Origin: VRUE01 sp033856195
GTDB lineage: Bacteria > Actinomycetota > Thermoleophilia > Solirubrobacterales > 70-9
NCBI GenBank assembly: GCA_033856195.1
Contig: JAWVFL010000086.1
Span: 1-64,000 of the forward strand
Direction of reading: 5' to 3'
DNA: 64,000 nucleotides
Position numbers and translations under genes: made by a program. Below, one piece after another: positions 1-7,256 of this stretch. Every line of letters starts with the position of its first letter. The first letter of the stretch is position 1. Under the pieces are notes generated by a model. That model was not told the origin of the DNA and did no database searches. It saw only the letters and a list, made by a program, of their open reading frames with translations.

Positions 1-1
1 C

Positions 2-46
2 TCGTCAATTCGACTTCTTCTCCTCCTCCCCCCTCGGGGGGAATAA
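2..46 (+). CDS. C-terminal part of a leucine-rich leader peptide upstream of leuA (start lies before the window)
   Basis: An open frame entering from the left edge reads S-S-I-R-L-L-L-L-L-P-P-R-G-E and stops at taa 44-46. Positions 14-28 are five consecutive leucine codons (ctt ctt ctc ctc ctc). Runs of codons for the pathway end product just upstream of a biosynthetic operon are the hallmark of ribosome-mediated attenuation, and the next gene is leuA. The start codon is outside the window, so the peptide cannot be measured and an uninterrupted longer ORF cannot be excluded. Confidence 0.5.
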   Translation, partial: SSIRLLLLLPPRGE

Positions 47-68
47 CGCGTGGCGGCCGCTGAGCCGC
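28..68 (+). promoter_or_regulatory. Candidate leuA attenuator hairpins
   Basis: Two short stems lie between the leucine codons and leuA. A C-tract at 28-33 can face a G-tract at 36-41, and GCGGC at 53-57 pairs with GCCGC at 64-68 around a 6-nt loop. The first stem overlaps the end of the leader frame, where a stalled ribosome would mask it. No clear U-tract follows, so termination versus translational control cannot be decided from sequence. Confidence 0.3.
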
Positions 69-113
69 GAGAACAGCACGGAGAGGAAGCGAAATTGCGA
101 GCAGGAGGTAGTT

Positions 114-1856
114 GTGTCATCGATGCCATTCCATAAGTACGCGCCCTACCCACGGGTCGAGCTACCGGAGCGGACCTGGCCGGATAGGCGTATCACCGCC
201 GCGCCGGTCTGGGCGAGCGTTGACCTCCGAGACGGCAACCAGGCGCTGGACCCGCCGATGGACACGGACCGCAAGCGACGCCTGTTCGATGTGCTGGTGA
301 ACCGCGTCGGCCTGAAAGAGGTAGAGGTTGGCTTTCCTGCCGCGGCAGAGGCGGAGTTCGAGTTCATGCGAATCCTCGCGACCGATGAACTGATCCCCAG
401 CGACGTGACGGTGATGGTCCTGACGCAGGCGCGCGAGGAGCTGATCGCCAAGACCTTCGAGAGCCTCGACGGGCTGCCGCGAGCGATCGTCCACCTCTAC
501 AACTCGACCTCGACCACCCAGCGGCGGGTCGTCTTCAAGCTGGATCGCGCCGGCGTTCGCGAAATCGCCGTCGAGGGAGCGAAGCTCTGCCGGGAGCTGG
601 CCGAACAGCGGCCCGATCAGGACATCCGCTTCGAGTACACGCCCGAGAGCTTCACCGCGACTGAGCCGGAATACGCGCTGGAGGTGTGCGAGGCGGTGAT
701 GGACGTCTTCGAGCCGACGCCGGAGCGCAAGCTGATCCTCAACCTTCCTGCCACTGTCGAGCTCTCGACTCCGAACCTCCACGCCGACGTGATCGAGTGG
801 TTCTGCCGCAACGTCTCCCGCCGCGACTCGGTGATCGTCAGCCTGCACCCCCACAACGACCGCGGCACCGCGGTCGCCGCGACGGAGCTGGCCCTGATGG
901 CCGGGGCCGAACGGGTCGAGGGCACTCTGTTCGGCAACGGTGAGCGCACCGGGAATGTCGACCTCGTCACCCTGGCGCTGAACCTGATGACCCAGGGGGT
1001 CGACCCCGAGTTGGACTTCTCGCGGATCAACGAGGTTCGCCGGGACGTCGAATTCTGCAACCGGATGCCGATCGGCGAGCGCCATCCCTACGTCGGCGAT
1101 CTCGTTTACACGGCGTTCTCGGGCTCCCATCAGGACGCGATCAAGAAGGGCATGGAGGCGATGCAGGAGCTGCCGGATCCGAAGAATGCGATCTGGGACG
1201 TGCCGTACCTGCCCTTCGACCCGAAGGACGTCGGCCGCAACTACGACGAGGCCGTGCGCGTGAACTCTCAGTCGGGCAAGGGCGGCGTCGCTTACATAAT
1301 GCGGGCCGAGCACGACCTAGAACTTCCCCGCCTGCTGCAGATCGAGTTCTCCCGTGTCGTCCAGCGGGAAGTCGATGCGTCCAACGCCGAAATCACCGCC
1401 GAGCAGCTGATCAAGCTGTTCCGCCTCGAGTACATGGGGCATCCCGACGCGGTGCTGGTCAATCATGCCGTCACCAGCAACGACAAGGACCACATCTCGG
1501 CGCTTGAGGCGACGCTCCAGTGCGGGGGTGAGCTGGTGCCGATCGCGGGGGAGGGGAACGGCACGATTGCCGCATTCGCTCACGCGATCGAGCAGCTGCT
1601 GGACGTAGCGATCAAGGTTCGCGACTACCAACAGCAGACGCTCAGCGACGGGACCGATGCGAAGGCGATCTCCTACGTGAAGCTGAGCATCGGCGACGAC
1701 ACGGCCTGGGGCGTGGGCGAAGACACCGACACCGCGAAGGCTAATTTCGACGCGGTTCTCTCGGCGCTGACTCGCATCCCGGGGGCGCTCGACCGTCTCG
1801 CCGGCCGCGTCTCCTCTGGTGGCGGGCAGAAGGCAAGCTCACCGTTGAAGCGTTAG
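114..1856 (+). CDS. leuA: 2-isopropylmalate synthase
   Basis: Condenses acetyl-CoA with 2-oxoisovalerate to 2-isopropylmalate, the first committed step of leucine synthesis. The 580 residues match the long actinobacterial LeuA type. An HMGL-like barrel starts with the metal/substrate motif LRDGNQ (residues 38-43), HPHNDRG lies near residue 245 and GNGERTGN near 273, and a C-terminal leucine-sensing domain fills roughly residues 430-560. The GTG start at 114 is chosen because GGAGG (104-108) sits 5 nt upstream; the ATG at 123 would be too far away. A leucine-codon leader precedes it, so expression probably follows charged tRNA-Leu supply. Confidence 0.96.
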   Translation: MSSMPFHKYAPYPRVELPERTWPDRRITAAPVWASVDLRDGNQALDPPMDTDRKRRLFDVLVNRVGLKEVEVGFPAAAEAEFEFMRILATDELIPSDVTVMVLTQAREELIAKTFESLDGLPRAIVHLYNSTSTTQRRVVFKLDRAGVREIAVEGAKLCRELAEQRPDQDIRFEYTPESFTATEPEYALEVCEAVMDVFEPTPERKLILNLPATVELSTPNLHADVIEWFCRNVSRRDSVIVSLHPHNDRGTAVAATELALMAGAERVEGTLFGNGERTGNVDLVTLALNLMTQGVDPELDFSRINEVRRDVEFCNRMPIGERHPYVGDLVYTAFSGSHQDAIKKGMEAMQELPDPKNAIWDVPYLPFDPKDVGRNYDEAVRVNSQSGKGGVAYIMRAEHDLELPRLLQIEFSRVVQREVDASNAEITAEQLIKLFRLEYMGHPDAVLVNHAVTSNDKDHISALEATLQCGGELVPIAGEGNGTIAAFAHAIEQLLDVAIKVRDYQQQTLSDGTDAKAISYVKLSIGDDTAWGVGEDTDTAKANFDAVLSALTRIPGALDRLAGRVSSGGGQKASSPLKR

Positions 1857-1858
1857 GA

Positions 1859-2049
1859 CCTCTCCGGGGCAAGCCGCGCCTGCTGGCAGAGGCGGCGCGT
1901 GTCCTGAAACCAAGCGGGCGCTTCGCCGCTCCGATGTGATCGCAGACGAGGACATGGACGTCACCCCGGACGAGGCGGCCGAGATCATGATCCCCCAGGG
2001 CGCTCCCGCAGGGCAGCTGGAACGTAGCCCGCCGACCCAAAGGCATCTA
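1859..2049 (+). pseudogene. Decayed fragment of a SAM-dependent (arsenite-type) methyltransferase
   Basis: Directly after leuA, one frame reads KPRLLAEAARVLKPSGRFA and then hits a stop. Inserting one base near 1928 (gc to gtc) restores a continuous SDVIADEDMD-type continuation that runs to about 2049. LxEAxRVLKPGGRFAVSDV is the typical post-motif region of UbiE/ArsM-type methyltransferases. Only this central piece survives: no N-terminal glycine-rich motif and no ArsM cysteines are present. I infer a frameshifted, truncated relic adjoining the chromate transporter, consistent with a worn metal-resistance segment. Confidence 0.5.
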
Positions 2050-3243
2050 GGCCACCGTAGCCTGCAGAGCTACGCCGATTAGCCCGGCCGCCGCCATTAC
2101 ATAGACGACGGTCAGTTTCGAGTGCCAGCGCTGGAGCGCGGCAAAGGCGCCGAGCGCGATCAGGGCCGTGTAGACGTCGACCACGCTGGTTTCGAGGATC
2201 GTCACCGTCACCGCCGCGATCAGCCCGATCACGCCCGCGGCGACGCCGAGCAGGAAGGGGTGGAGGCGCTCATTCTCGGCGACGGCGACGAGCTGGCGAT
2301 GGAGGAATATCGGGAAGACGAAGGCCGGCAGGAAGATGCCGAGGGTAATCACCAGGGCGCCGGTCAGCCCGCCGGCGATGTAGCCGACGAAGGTGGAGAA
2401 GATGATCAGCGGCGCCGGCAGGATGCCGCCCATCGCCAGGCCATCCACAAACTGACTGTCGGTGAGCCAGTGGTGGCTGCCCACGGCGCTTTCTTGGAGA
2501 AACGGGATCACGGTGAACGCGCCGCCGAAGGTCAGCAGTCCCGCCTTCAGTCCCTCGAAGAAGATTTCCGCCGTCAGCGAGACCGTGATCGCCCCGGCCA
2601 CAACGAGCACGACGGCGAGCGGGCCGACTGCAAATGAGTTGGCCCTATGGGTCCAGCGGCGTCCGTTCGTCCACAGCTCGTAGGCGATGCCGGCTCCGAG
2701 CAGGACGATGACGAAGCTGGCATCGAGGAACAGGGTTAGGGCCAACCCCGCCGCCGCGATCAGCGCCAGCGGCACGTCGCTGATGAAAGATTTAGAGAGC
2801 CGGACGAGGGCGCGGGCGACGAGGGCGCCCACCGCCGCGGTCAACCCGTAGAACAGCTCCTCGAGGTGCCCGGCCAAGTTCGCCTCGACGTAGAGGATCG
2901 AGAGGCCCAGCATGAGGATGAAGCCGGGCAGCATGAAACCGAGCCCAGCGAGGAAGCCACCGAGCTTGCCGCCCCGCAGTCGCCCGAAGTAGACACACAG
3001 CTCATGTGCCTCCGGGCCGGGGAGGATCTGGTAAACGGCGAGCTGCTTCTTGAACGTCGCCTCGCTGATCCAGCCTTCCTCATCGACGCACTCGCGCTTG
3101 ATCATCGCGATCTGCGCCGCCGGCCCACCCCAGGCGAGGCAGCCGAACTTGAGGAAGCGGATGAAGATCGAGCGCGGGGAATCGCCCGTAGGACGGGGGC
3201 TCACCGTGAGCGGTCTGTCGGAGGCGAGCTGTTCCGGCGGCAT
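2047..3243 (-). CDS. chrA: Chromate transporter, CHR family, two-domain form
   Basis: Inner-membrane protein of 398 residues that is expected to export chromate. It has the two homologous halves of long-form ChrA. The first begins FLKFGCLAWGGPAAQIAMI and continues through QILPGPEAHELCVYFGRLRGG. The second begins GLKAGLLTFGGAFTVIPF and contains DGLAMGGILPAPLIIF. About ten hydrophobic segments are visible. The usual ChrB regulator is not next to it; its neighbours are gene relics, so the gene may have arrived by transfer. Chromate itself is a family-level assignment, since some members carry sulfate or have unknown substrates. Confidence 0.9.
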   Translation of the reverse strand: MPPEQLASDRPLTVSPRPTGDSPRSIFIRFLKFGCLAWGGPAAQIAMIKRECVDEEGWISEATFKKQLAVYQILPGPEAHELCVYFGRLRGGKLGGFLAGLGFMLPGFILMLGLSILYVEANLAGHLEELFYGLTAAVGALVARALVRLSKSFISDVPLALIAAAGLALTLFLDASFVIVLLGAGIAYELWTNGRRWTHRANSFAVGPLAVVLVVAGAITVSLTAEIFFEGLKAGLLTFGGAFTVIPFLQESAVGSHHWLTDSQFVDGLAMGGILPAPLIIFSTFVGYIAGGLTGALVITLGIFLPAFVFPIFLHRQLVAVAENERLHPFLLGVAAGVIGLIAAVTVTILETSVVDVYTALIALGAFAALQRWHSKLTVVYVMAAAGLIGVALQATVA

Positions 3244-3559
3244 GGCGCCGCGATTCTGGCAGGAACGTTTCCACCCGTTTGTCCTGATAGAGCGGCGAGA
3301 CCCGAGCCCAGGCGGCTCCGCGCTCCTCGCCCAACTGGCTCGCCGCTACACCGTGATCCCGGTCTTGGAGCGGCAGCGTTACACGTTCCGGGTCGGGAAT
3401 CGGGGACGCGGAGGCGGACACCGACCCGGCCGACCATCTTGTCGCCGTGCTCACCGAGCTCGACCCCGATTGGGAAGAGCACTTCACCTGGCCCCGTTTG
3501 CTGCCAGGCCCGAGGTGACAGAGGTGTTAGACCGCACGCTTCGCCTGCTCGATGCTTAA
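3241..3559 (+). pseudogene. Possible frameshifted remnant of a small hypothetical gene
   Basis: From the ATG at 3241 one frame gives a protein-like stretch (FHPFVLIERRDPSPGGSALL onward to RYTFRVGN). Near 3400 the sense continues in the +1 frame (ADTDPADHLVAVLTELDPDW). Near 3500 it returns to the first frame (RPEVTEVLDRTLRLLDA, stop 3557-3559). Two compensating single-base shifts with sensible sequence on each side suggest a decayed gene or sequencing errors. The family is not recognised. This occupies the first half of the gene-poor interval 3244-3953. Confidence 0.3.
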
Positions 3560-3599
3560 ACGGGCGGTATCCGATGCCCTAGTCCGGCAACTTCCAATT

Positions 3600-3638
3600 C
3601 TCAGTCCGGAAACCGGGGTTCGAATCCCCGTAGCGGTA
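3600..3638 (+). other. tRNA-like T-arm fragment, possible attachment-site scar
   Basis: CGGGG (3614-3618), the canonical loop TTCGAAT (3619-3625) and CCCCG (3626-3630) form a perfect tRNA T-arm, followed by tagcggta where an acceptor 3' strand would be. No pairing acceptor 5' strand, D-arm or anticodon arm is found within 90 bases upstream, so it is not a complete tRNA. A lone tRNA 3' end beside recombinase and gene relics is what an excised or decayed integrated element leaves behind. Low confidence because T-arms can arise by chance. Confidence 0.25.
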
Positions 3639-3739
3639 TGGCTCGTCTCAAAGCCGATCCCGGTTAGCCGTGTTGCGCCCAACCCGACGACCCTCGGTGA
3701 CCTTCGAGCGCTGACTGACGATGGACTGATTCAGCAACA

Positions 3740-3880
3740 CGACTCGGTGGTCGAAGGTGGTGTCGTAGTCGACGTCTGGTGCAGATGACAGTGACCTGAC
3801 GACAGTGCTGACGGCCATGCTGGCGCTCGCTACGGGCGTTCGATCCTCTTCTCGGAGGCCTTGCAGGAAACGACATTGTC
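3740..3880 (+). pseudogene. Remnant resembling the C-terminus of an IS607-family serine recombinase
   Basis: Reading from about 3781 gives ADDSDLTTVLTAMLA, followed after a frame change by a stretch resembling RYGR and SSSRRALQ. IS607-type TnpA proteins end with a closely similar pattern (DDLxxDxxxVLTxxxARLYGRRxAxxRA). The piece before it (GGVVVDV) fits the preceding strand of the same domain. Frames are broken and no catalytic region or partner TnpB is present, so this is at best a scar. The bases between it and 3953 hold nothing else I can support. Confidence 0.3.
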
Positions 3881-3953
3881 ACGGATGCAGAGGGCAAACA
3901 AATCCTCGATGTTGCCCAAGTACTCATCATCGCCCTGCTGCCTTCTTCGGACT

Positions 3954-4856
3954 TCAACCTGGCGGGACGATCTGGAATTCCGACCCGAGAGTAAGGCTCT
4001 TGGCTTCGCCCTGGCGCGAGTCCGAAGAAGAGTCGGCCCTGACGACGAATCGATATTGGCCTGGCGGCTCATCGGGTGGGATTGTGAAGTTCCAGCACTG
4101 GGCCGATGCCCCAGGCCCGAGTCCCAAACCGATTGCGGCTGTGGGTCCCTGTGCGCTGTTCGGGGCTTCGATCCACGCCGTGCCACCGAAGTATTCGACC
4201 GAGCGACTCAGCCCGAAGCTCAGGGTCGTTGTGCCGTAGTTGTCCAGACGTGCCGTGACGCGTTCACCCGGCCTGAACGCCGCGCCGTTCAGCGCAAGGC
4301 GGGCGTCCAGTTTGGGCTTCAGGACGCGGAGGTATTCGCCGTAGCGGGCGAGTCGCTTGCCCGAGAGATCGGTGAAGGTGATTTCAAGTCGATACAGGGA
4401 CGGTTTGCCGGCCTTGAAGAGGAAGTCCACCCTTCCCGATGGTTTGTCCTCGTCGGCTCGGAGACGGTTGATCCGGCGCATGATGTGGCCCATTGCTCGG
4501 GTGGTCTTGCCCCGCTGGTCCACGCGCATATAGCGCGCCTCCACGATCCAGTTGAGCGGGGGGCTCAGATGGTGACCCGGGAAGTAGGGTGAGTAGGAGA
4601 GGGTGTATCCGACTTCGCCGTCTCCCACAACCAGGGGGCCGCTTGACGAGTGGTTGAAAAAGACCCGCGCCGGCCCGAAGGGGAGGCGTTCTGTCACCGG
4701 CGCAGCCCGCAGTTCCGCCAGCCGCTTGAGCGGCTTGGCGTAATCGTGAGCTGTCCCTTCGGTGCAGAACCCCGCACTCGCCGTGGCAGGGGCGATCGTT
4801 GTGAGAACCGATCCGGCCGCTAGGCCCACCACAAGCATCGCCATGATCTTCCGCAT
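3954..4856 (-). CDS. Secreted protein of unknown function
   Basis: A 300-residue protein. Residues 1-28 are a signal peptide (MRKIMAMLVVGLAAGSVLTT, then a small-residue stretch ending ATASA before GFC). The remainder is extracellular and mainly beta-rich, with alternating strands such as RVFFNHSSSG, PGERVTARLDNYGTTTLSFG and a final PPGQYRFVVRADS segment. That C-terminal half reads like an immunoglobulin-type beta sandwich. No enzyme motif is seen. It is transcribed divergently from another secreted unknown whose start lies only about 30-65 bases away, so the pair probably shares a control region. The family is not recognised. Confidence 0.75.
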   Translation of the reverse strand: MRKIMAMLVVGLAAGSVLTTIAPATASAGFCTEGTAHDYAKPLKRLAELRAAPVTERLPFGPARVFFNHSSSGPLVVGDGEVGYTLSYSPYFPGHHLSPPLNWIVEARYMRVDQRGKTTRAMGHIMRRINRLRADEDKPSGRVDFLFKAGKPSLYRLEITFTDLSGKRLARYGEYLRVLKPKLDARLALNGAAFRPGERVTARLDNYGTTTLSFGLSRSVEYFGGTAWIEAPNSAQGPTAAIGLGLGPGASAQCWNFTIPPDEPPGQYRFVVRADSSSDSRQGEAKSLTLGSEFQIVPPG

Positions 4857-4882
4857 CGCCTTCGCTCAATATATCCTGAGAC

Positions 4883-5704
4883 GTGCTTATGGAGAGTGGT
4901 AACAGGAGGCCCGGGCGTTGGGTGAAGTACCTGCTTATGACGACCGTCTCGGTGGGCGCGCTTGCCACGGCACAGCAAACCGCAACGGCGGAGCTGGCAT
5001 CGCCCGCCTCCCACATCACCTTCGTCGGCCCCACGGTCCGCCCGCTGCCGACCGACCTCGAATTCCTCTCGCCGGACAGTCATCTCACCATTGGCCTGAT
5101 GAACTGCTACACCGGCTCCTTTCCGGGGCCGATTGAACTTTGCCAGCCACATCTCGTGGCGAGGGAGGGGCCGGACCCGGACGGCCTCTACCACTTCCGC
5201 TTCGGCCTCCCCACTGCCGCAGCCGGAGAAGTGCACATCGAAGCCAGATCGTCAACCCCGGACCCGCTCGATGGCGACCGCCTCGTCGTGGTCCTTACGG
5301 CTACGACCAGTGGGATCTCGTTCGGTGACGTGCAGACCTGCCTGATGCCCGGCACTCGTCCGAGAGCCGACGGGAACATCGCGTTCGAACTTGGCTACTA
5401 CAGCCAGACGAACAGCACGGCTGTTGTCTTTCAGCAGGAGCGATTGGGTCGCCGCTGGGCCTCCCCGAAGCTCAAGGCCCTGGCCAACTACCCCGTTGGC
5501 GGTAGAAACGGCTTCACCCCCTACCTGCGCCGCATGTTGCGCCTTCGGGTCAGCGGTGAAGACCTGGCGATGGGGGAGGTCCGACTCCGCTATTTCGTGA
5601 TGAAGGGCAATCACCCGATGCTGGCGCCAAGGCAGCGCGCACGGGTGCTGAAAATGGCTAAGACCTTCTCGAATACCGCCTGCCTGCCACCGGGTGGCAT
5701 CTAG
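4883..5704 (+). CDS. Secreted protein of unknown function
   Basis: The open frame starts at GTG 4883, with ATG 4889 and GTG 4922 as alternatives. AGGAGG at 4904-4909 favours 4922, which begins the signal peptide directly (MKYLLMTTVSVGALATAQQT, cleavage after ATA); the longer forms add an Arg-rich n-region. The mature part, about 235 residues, has at least four cysteines (MNCYTG, LCQPH, QTCLMP, NTACLP) that could form disulfides and no transmembrane helix. No family is recognised. It lies back to back with the secreted protein at 3954-4856, suggesting co-regulated envelope or extracellular proteins. Confidence 0.72.
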   Translation: MLMESGNRRPGRWVKYLLMTTVSVGALATAQQTATAELASPASHITFVGPTVRPLPTDLEFLSPDSHLTIGLMNCYTGSFPGPIELCQPHLVAREGPDPDGLYHFRFGLPTAAAGEVHIEARSSTPDPLDGDRLVVVLTATTSGISFGDVQTCLMPGTRPRADGNIAFELGYYSQTNSTAVVFQQERLGRRWASPKLKALANYPVGGRNGFTPYLRRMLRLRVSGEDLAMGEVRLRYFVMKGNHPMLAPRQRARVLKMAKTFSNTACLPPGGI

Positions 5705-5714
5705 TATTCGCGTC

Positions 5715-7193
5715 ATGTACATCTTGACCAACCAGCTGGTCGCTTTGCCTGATTCCGCGCTTCCGCTTCCCTGGTACCACCGGGCGCCGCTCGGGCTCAC
5801 CTCCGGCATACCGGTGTATGTGGCGCTCCAGGCGCGGCAAAAACGACCGTTCGGCGATCTTCTGATCTCCGTGGTGGACCCGGCCAAATGGCCTTTCGTC
5901 TCTGAGATCAGCGCCTCGAAGCAGGACGAGCCCGGGGTCCTTGCCGACGTGTACAGCCAGGTTCCGCCGCTGAACATAGTCATCGCAGAGGCAGTCACGG
6001 TGGACTCGGGCTCCCGGCATGACGCTCGCCTGGTGCTCGAGCCCTTTCACCTCGATCAGGACGAAGACGAGGTCAAGAAAATGGTCGATGAAGAGACCGG
6101 CCGGCTCAAGGAAAAACTGGAGGAAATGGGGTTTGAACCTCCGGACGACCGGCAGATTCACGAAAACGACAATGAGTGGACCTGGGTAAGCGTGGGACGA
6201 ATCGAGCACGGCTGGCTACACGTCGAGGGGTGGCGCAAAGCCGTCGAGGATCAGGAAATCGAGACCACGGAAGCCCACCTGCACGACCTCAGCATGGCGG
6301 TCATATCGGCCGATACGGACCGGCGGATCCTTCGCTATGTGTTTCCACGCAAAGGTGCTGTGACCGTCAGCATCAAACATGCGGATCGACCCGGGACGAT
6401 GGGAGTGGTCGCCAATGCCCTGGCCAGCAACAAGCTGAACATCCTCAGTTCGCTGTTGCGTCGCGGGCCGACATCGCCGGCGCAGGCGGAGATTGTCGTC
6501 GTTGTCGAGCCAACCGACGAGTCGGCCGCGACTGAGGAGGTGGAAACTCGAGTCGAAGATGCGCTCAACGGGCTACCACCCATGCTGATGGTAACTCCCA
6601 AGATCTCGGGGCCGATCGATCCGGATTCCGTTCTCTACCCCCGGCGTCCCGATGAGATAGCAGTACGGCCTTCGAAAGAGCTGGGGGCTGCAATCCGCTC
6701 TGTGAAAAAGGACCTGCCGGCAGGCAAGTGGCCGATCTTCATTTCGAGGCGCTTTGTCGATTCCACCAGCCACTACAACGATGAAGTGGTGAAAGAGCTT
6801 GAAAACGTCCTGGAAGACAACGACTTCATCGCCGTCGAAGCCTTGCCCGAAGCAGGCGCCGATCGCACGGTACCGGACGCCGTGAAGGCAAAGATGTGGG
6901 CCAGCAAGGCCGCCATCGTCCTGGTGGTATCGATGCCCGGTGACGACGAGCTCTCCGCATTCTCGGCGAACCTGGCGCATGAGTGGGGATTCATGCAGGG
7001 GCAGGGAAAGCCGCTGATGCCGTTGGTTGAGAAGAATCTGTCGTCGAGCATCACCGACAACGCGAACCTGCAAGGGCTCCAGCTCACAACGTTCGACAAA
7101 GATCACGCCATGAGCAGCCGCCACCCCGAGTCGATCTACCAGAAGGCCGGCGCCTGGCTGAAGCTGTTGCGCGAGGCCCGTACCGATCCGTAG
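5715..7193 (+). CDS. Double ACT-like domain protein with C-terminal TIR/deoxyribosyltransferase-like domain
   Basis: About 492 residues from ATG 5715 (an in-frame GTG at 5694 overlaps the previous gene). Residues about 55-110 look ACT-like (EPGVLADVYSQVPPLNIVIA). Residues about 217-275 are a clearer ACT domain (VSIKHADRPGTMGVVANALA, then LNILSSLLRRG). ACT domains usually bind amino acids or other small ligands. Residues about 335-450 resemble TIR-like or nucleoside 2-deoxyribosyltransferase-like Rossmannoid domains (PIFISRRFVD; AIVLVVSMP; SANLAHEWGFMQGQGKP, whose NxAHEWG matches the conserved Glu strand). I infer a ligand-sensing effector. It lies 63 bases upstream of the patatin operon on the same strand. 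Confidence 0.7.
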   Translation: MYILTNQLVALPDSALPLPWYHRAPLGLTSGIPVYVALQARQKRPFGDLLISVVDPAKWPFVSEISASKQDEPGVLADVYSQVPPLNIVIAEAVTVDSGSRHDARLVLEPFHLDQDEDEVKKMVDEETGRLKEKLEEMGFEPPDDRQIHENDNEWTWVSVGRIEHGWLHVEGWRKAVEDQEIETTEAHLHDLSMAVISADTDRRILRYVFPRKGAVTVSIKHADRPGTMGVVANALASNKLNILSSLLRRGPTSPAQAEIVVVVEPTDESAATEEVETRVEDALNGLPPMLMVTPKISGPIDPDSVLYPRRPDEIAVRPSKELGAAIRSVKKDLPAGKWPIFISRRFVDSTSHYNDEVVKELENVLEDNDFIAVEALPEAGADRTVPDAVKAKMWASKAAIVLVVSMPGDDELSAFSANLAHEWGFMQGQGKPLMPLVEKNLSSSITDNANLQGLQLTTFDKDHAMSSRHPESIYQKAGAWLKLLREARTDP

Positions 7194-7206
7194 TGAGAAT
7201 CGAACA

Positions 7207-7233
7207 AGTCAATTCAATTCGCCAATATTGACT
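7207..7233 (+). promoter_or_regulatory. Inverted repeat, candidate operator upstream of the patatin operon
   Basis: AGTCAAT (7207-7213) and ATTGACT (7227-7233) are perfect inverted arms with a 13-base spacer. Their centres are 20 bp apart, about two helical turns. They lie in a short AT-rich dip between two GC-rich genes and immediately before the patatin start. This geometry suits a dimeric repressor. No regulator gene is evident nearby. Confidence 0.35.
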
Positions 7234-7256
7234 AAATCGAGTAGTGTCGCGCCAAG

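Noticed and set aside
162..1313. 383-codon frame on the minus strand opposite leuA
   Set aside because: Antisense shadow of a well-conserved LeuA in GC-rich DNA; no motif or ribosome site.
3556..3640. Complete tRNA ending at 3638
   Set aside because: Only the T-arm is sound; no acceptor 5' strand, D-arm or anticodon stem pairs within tRNA length.
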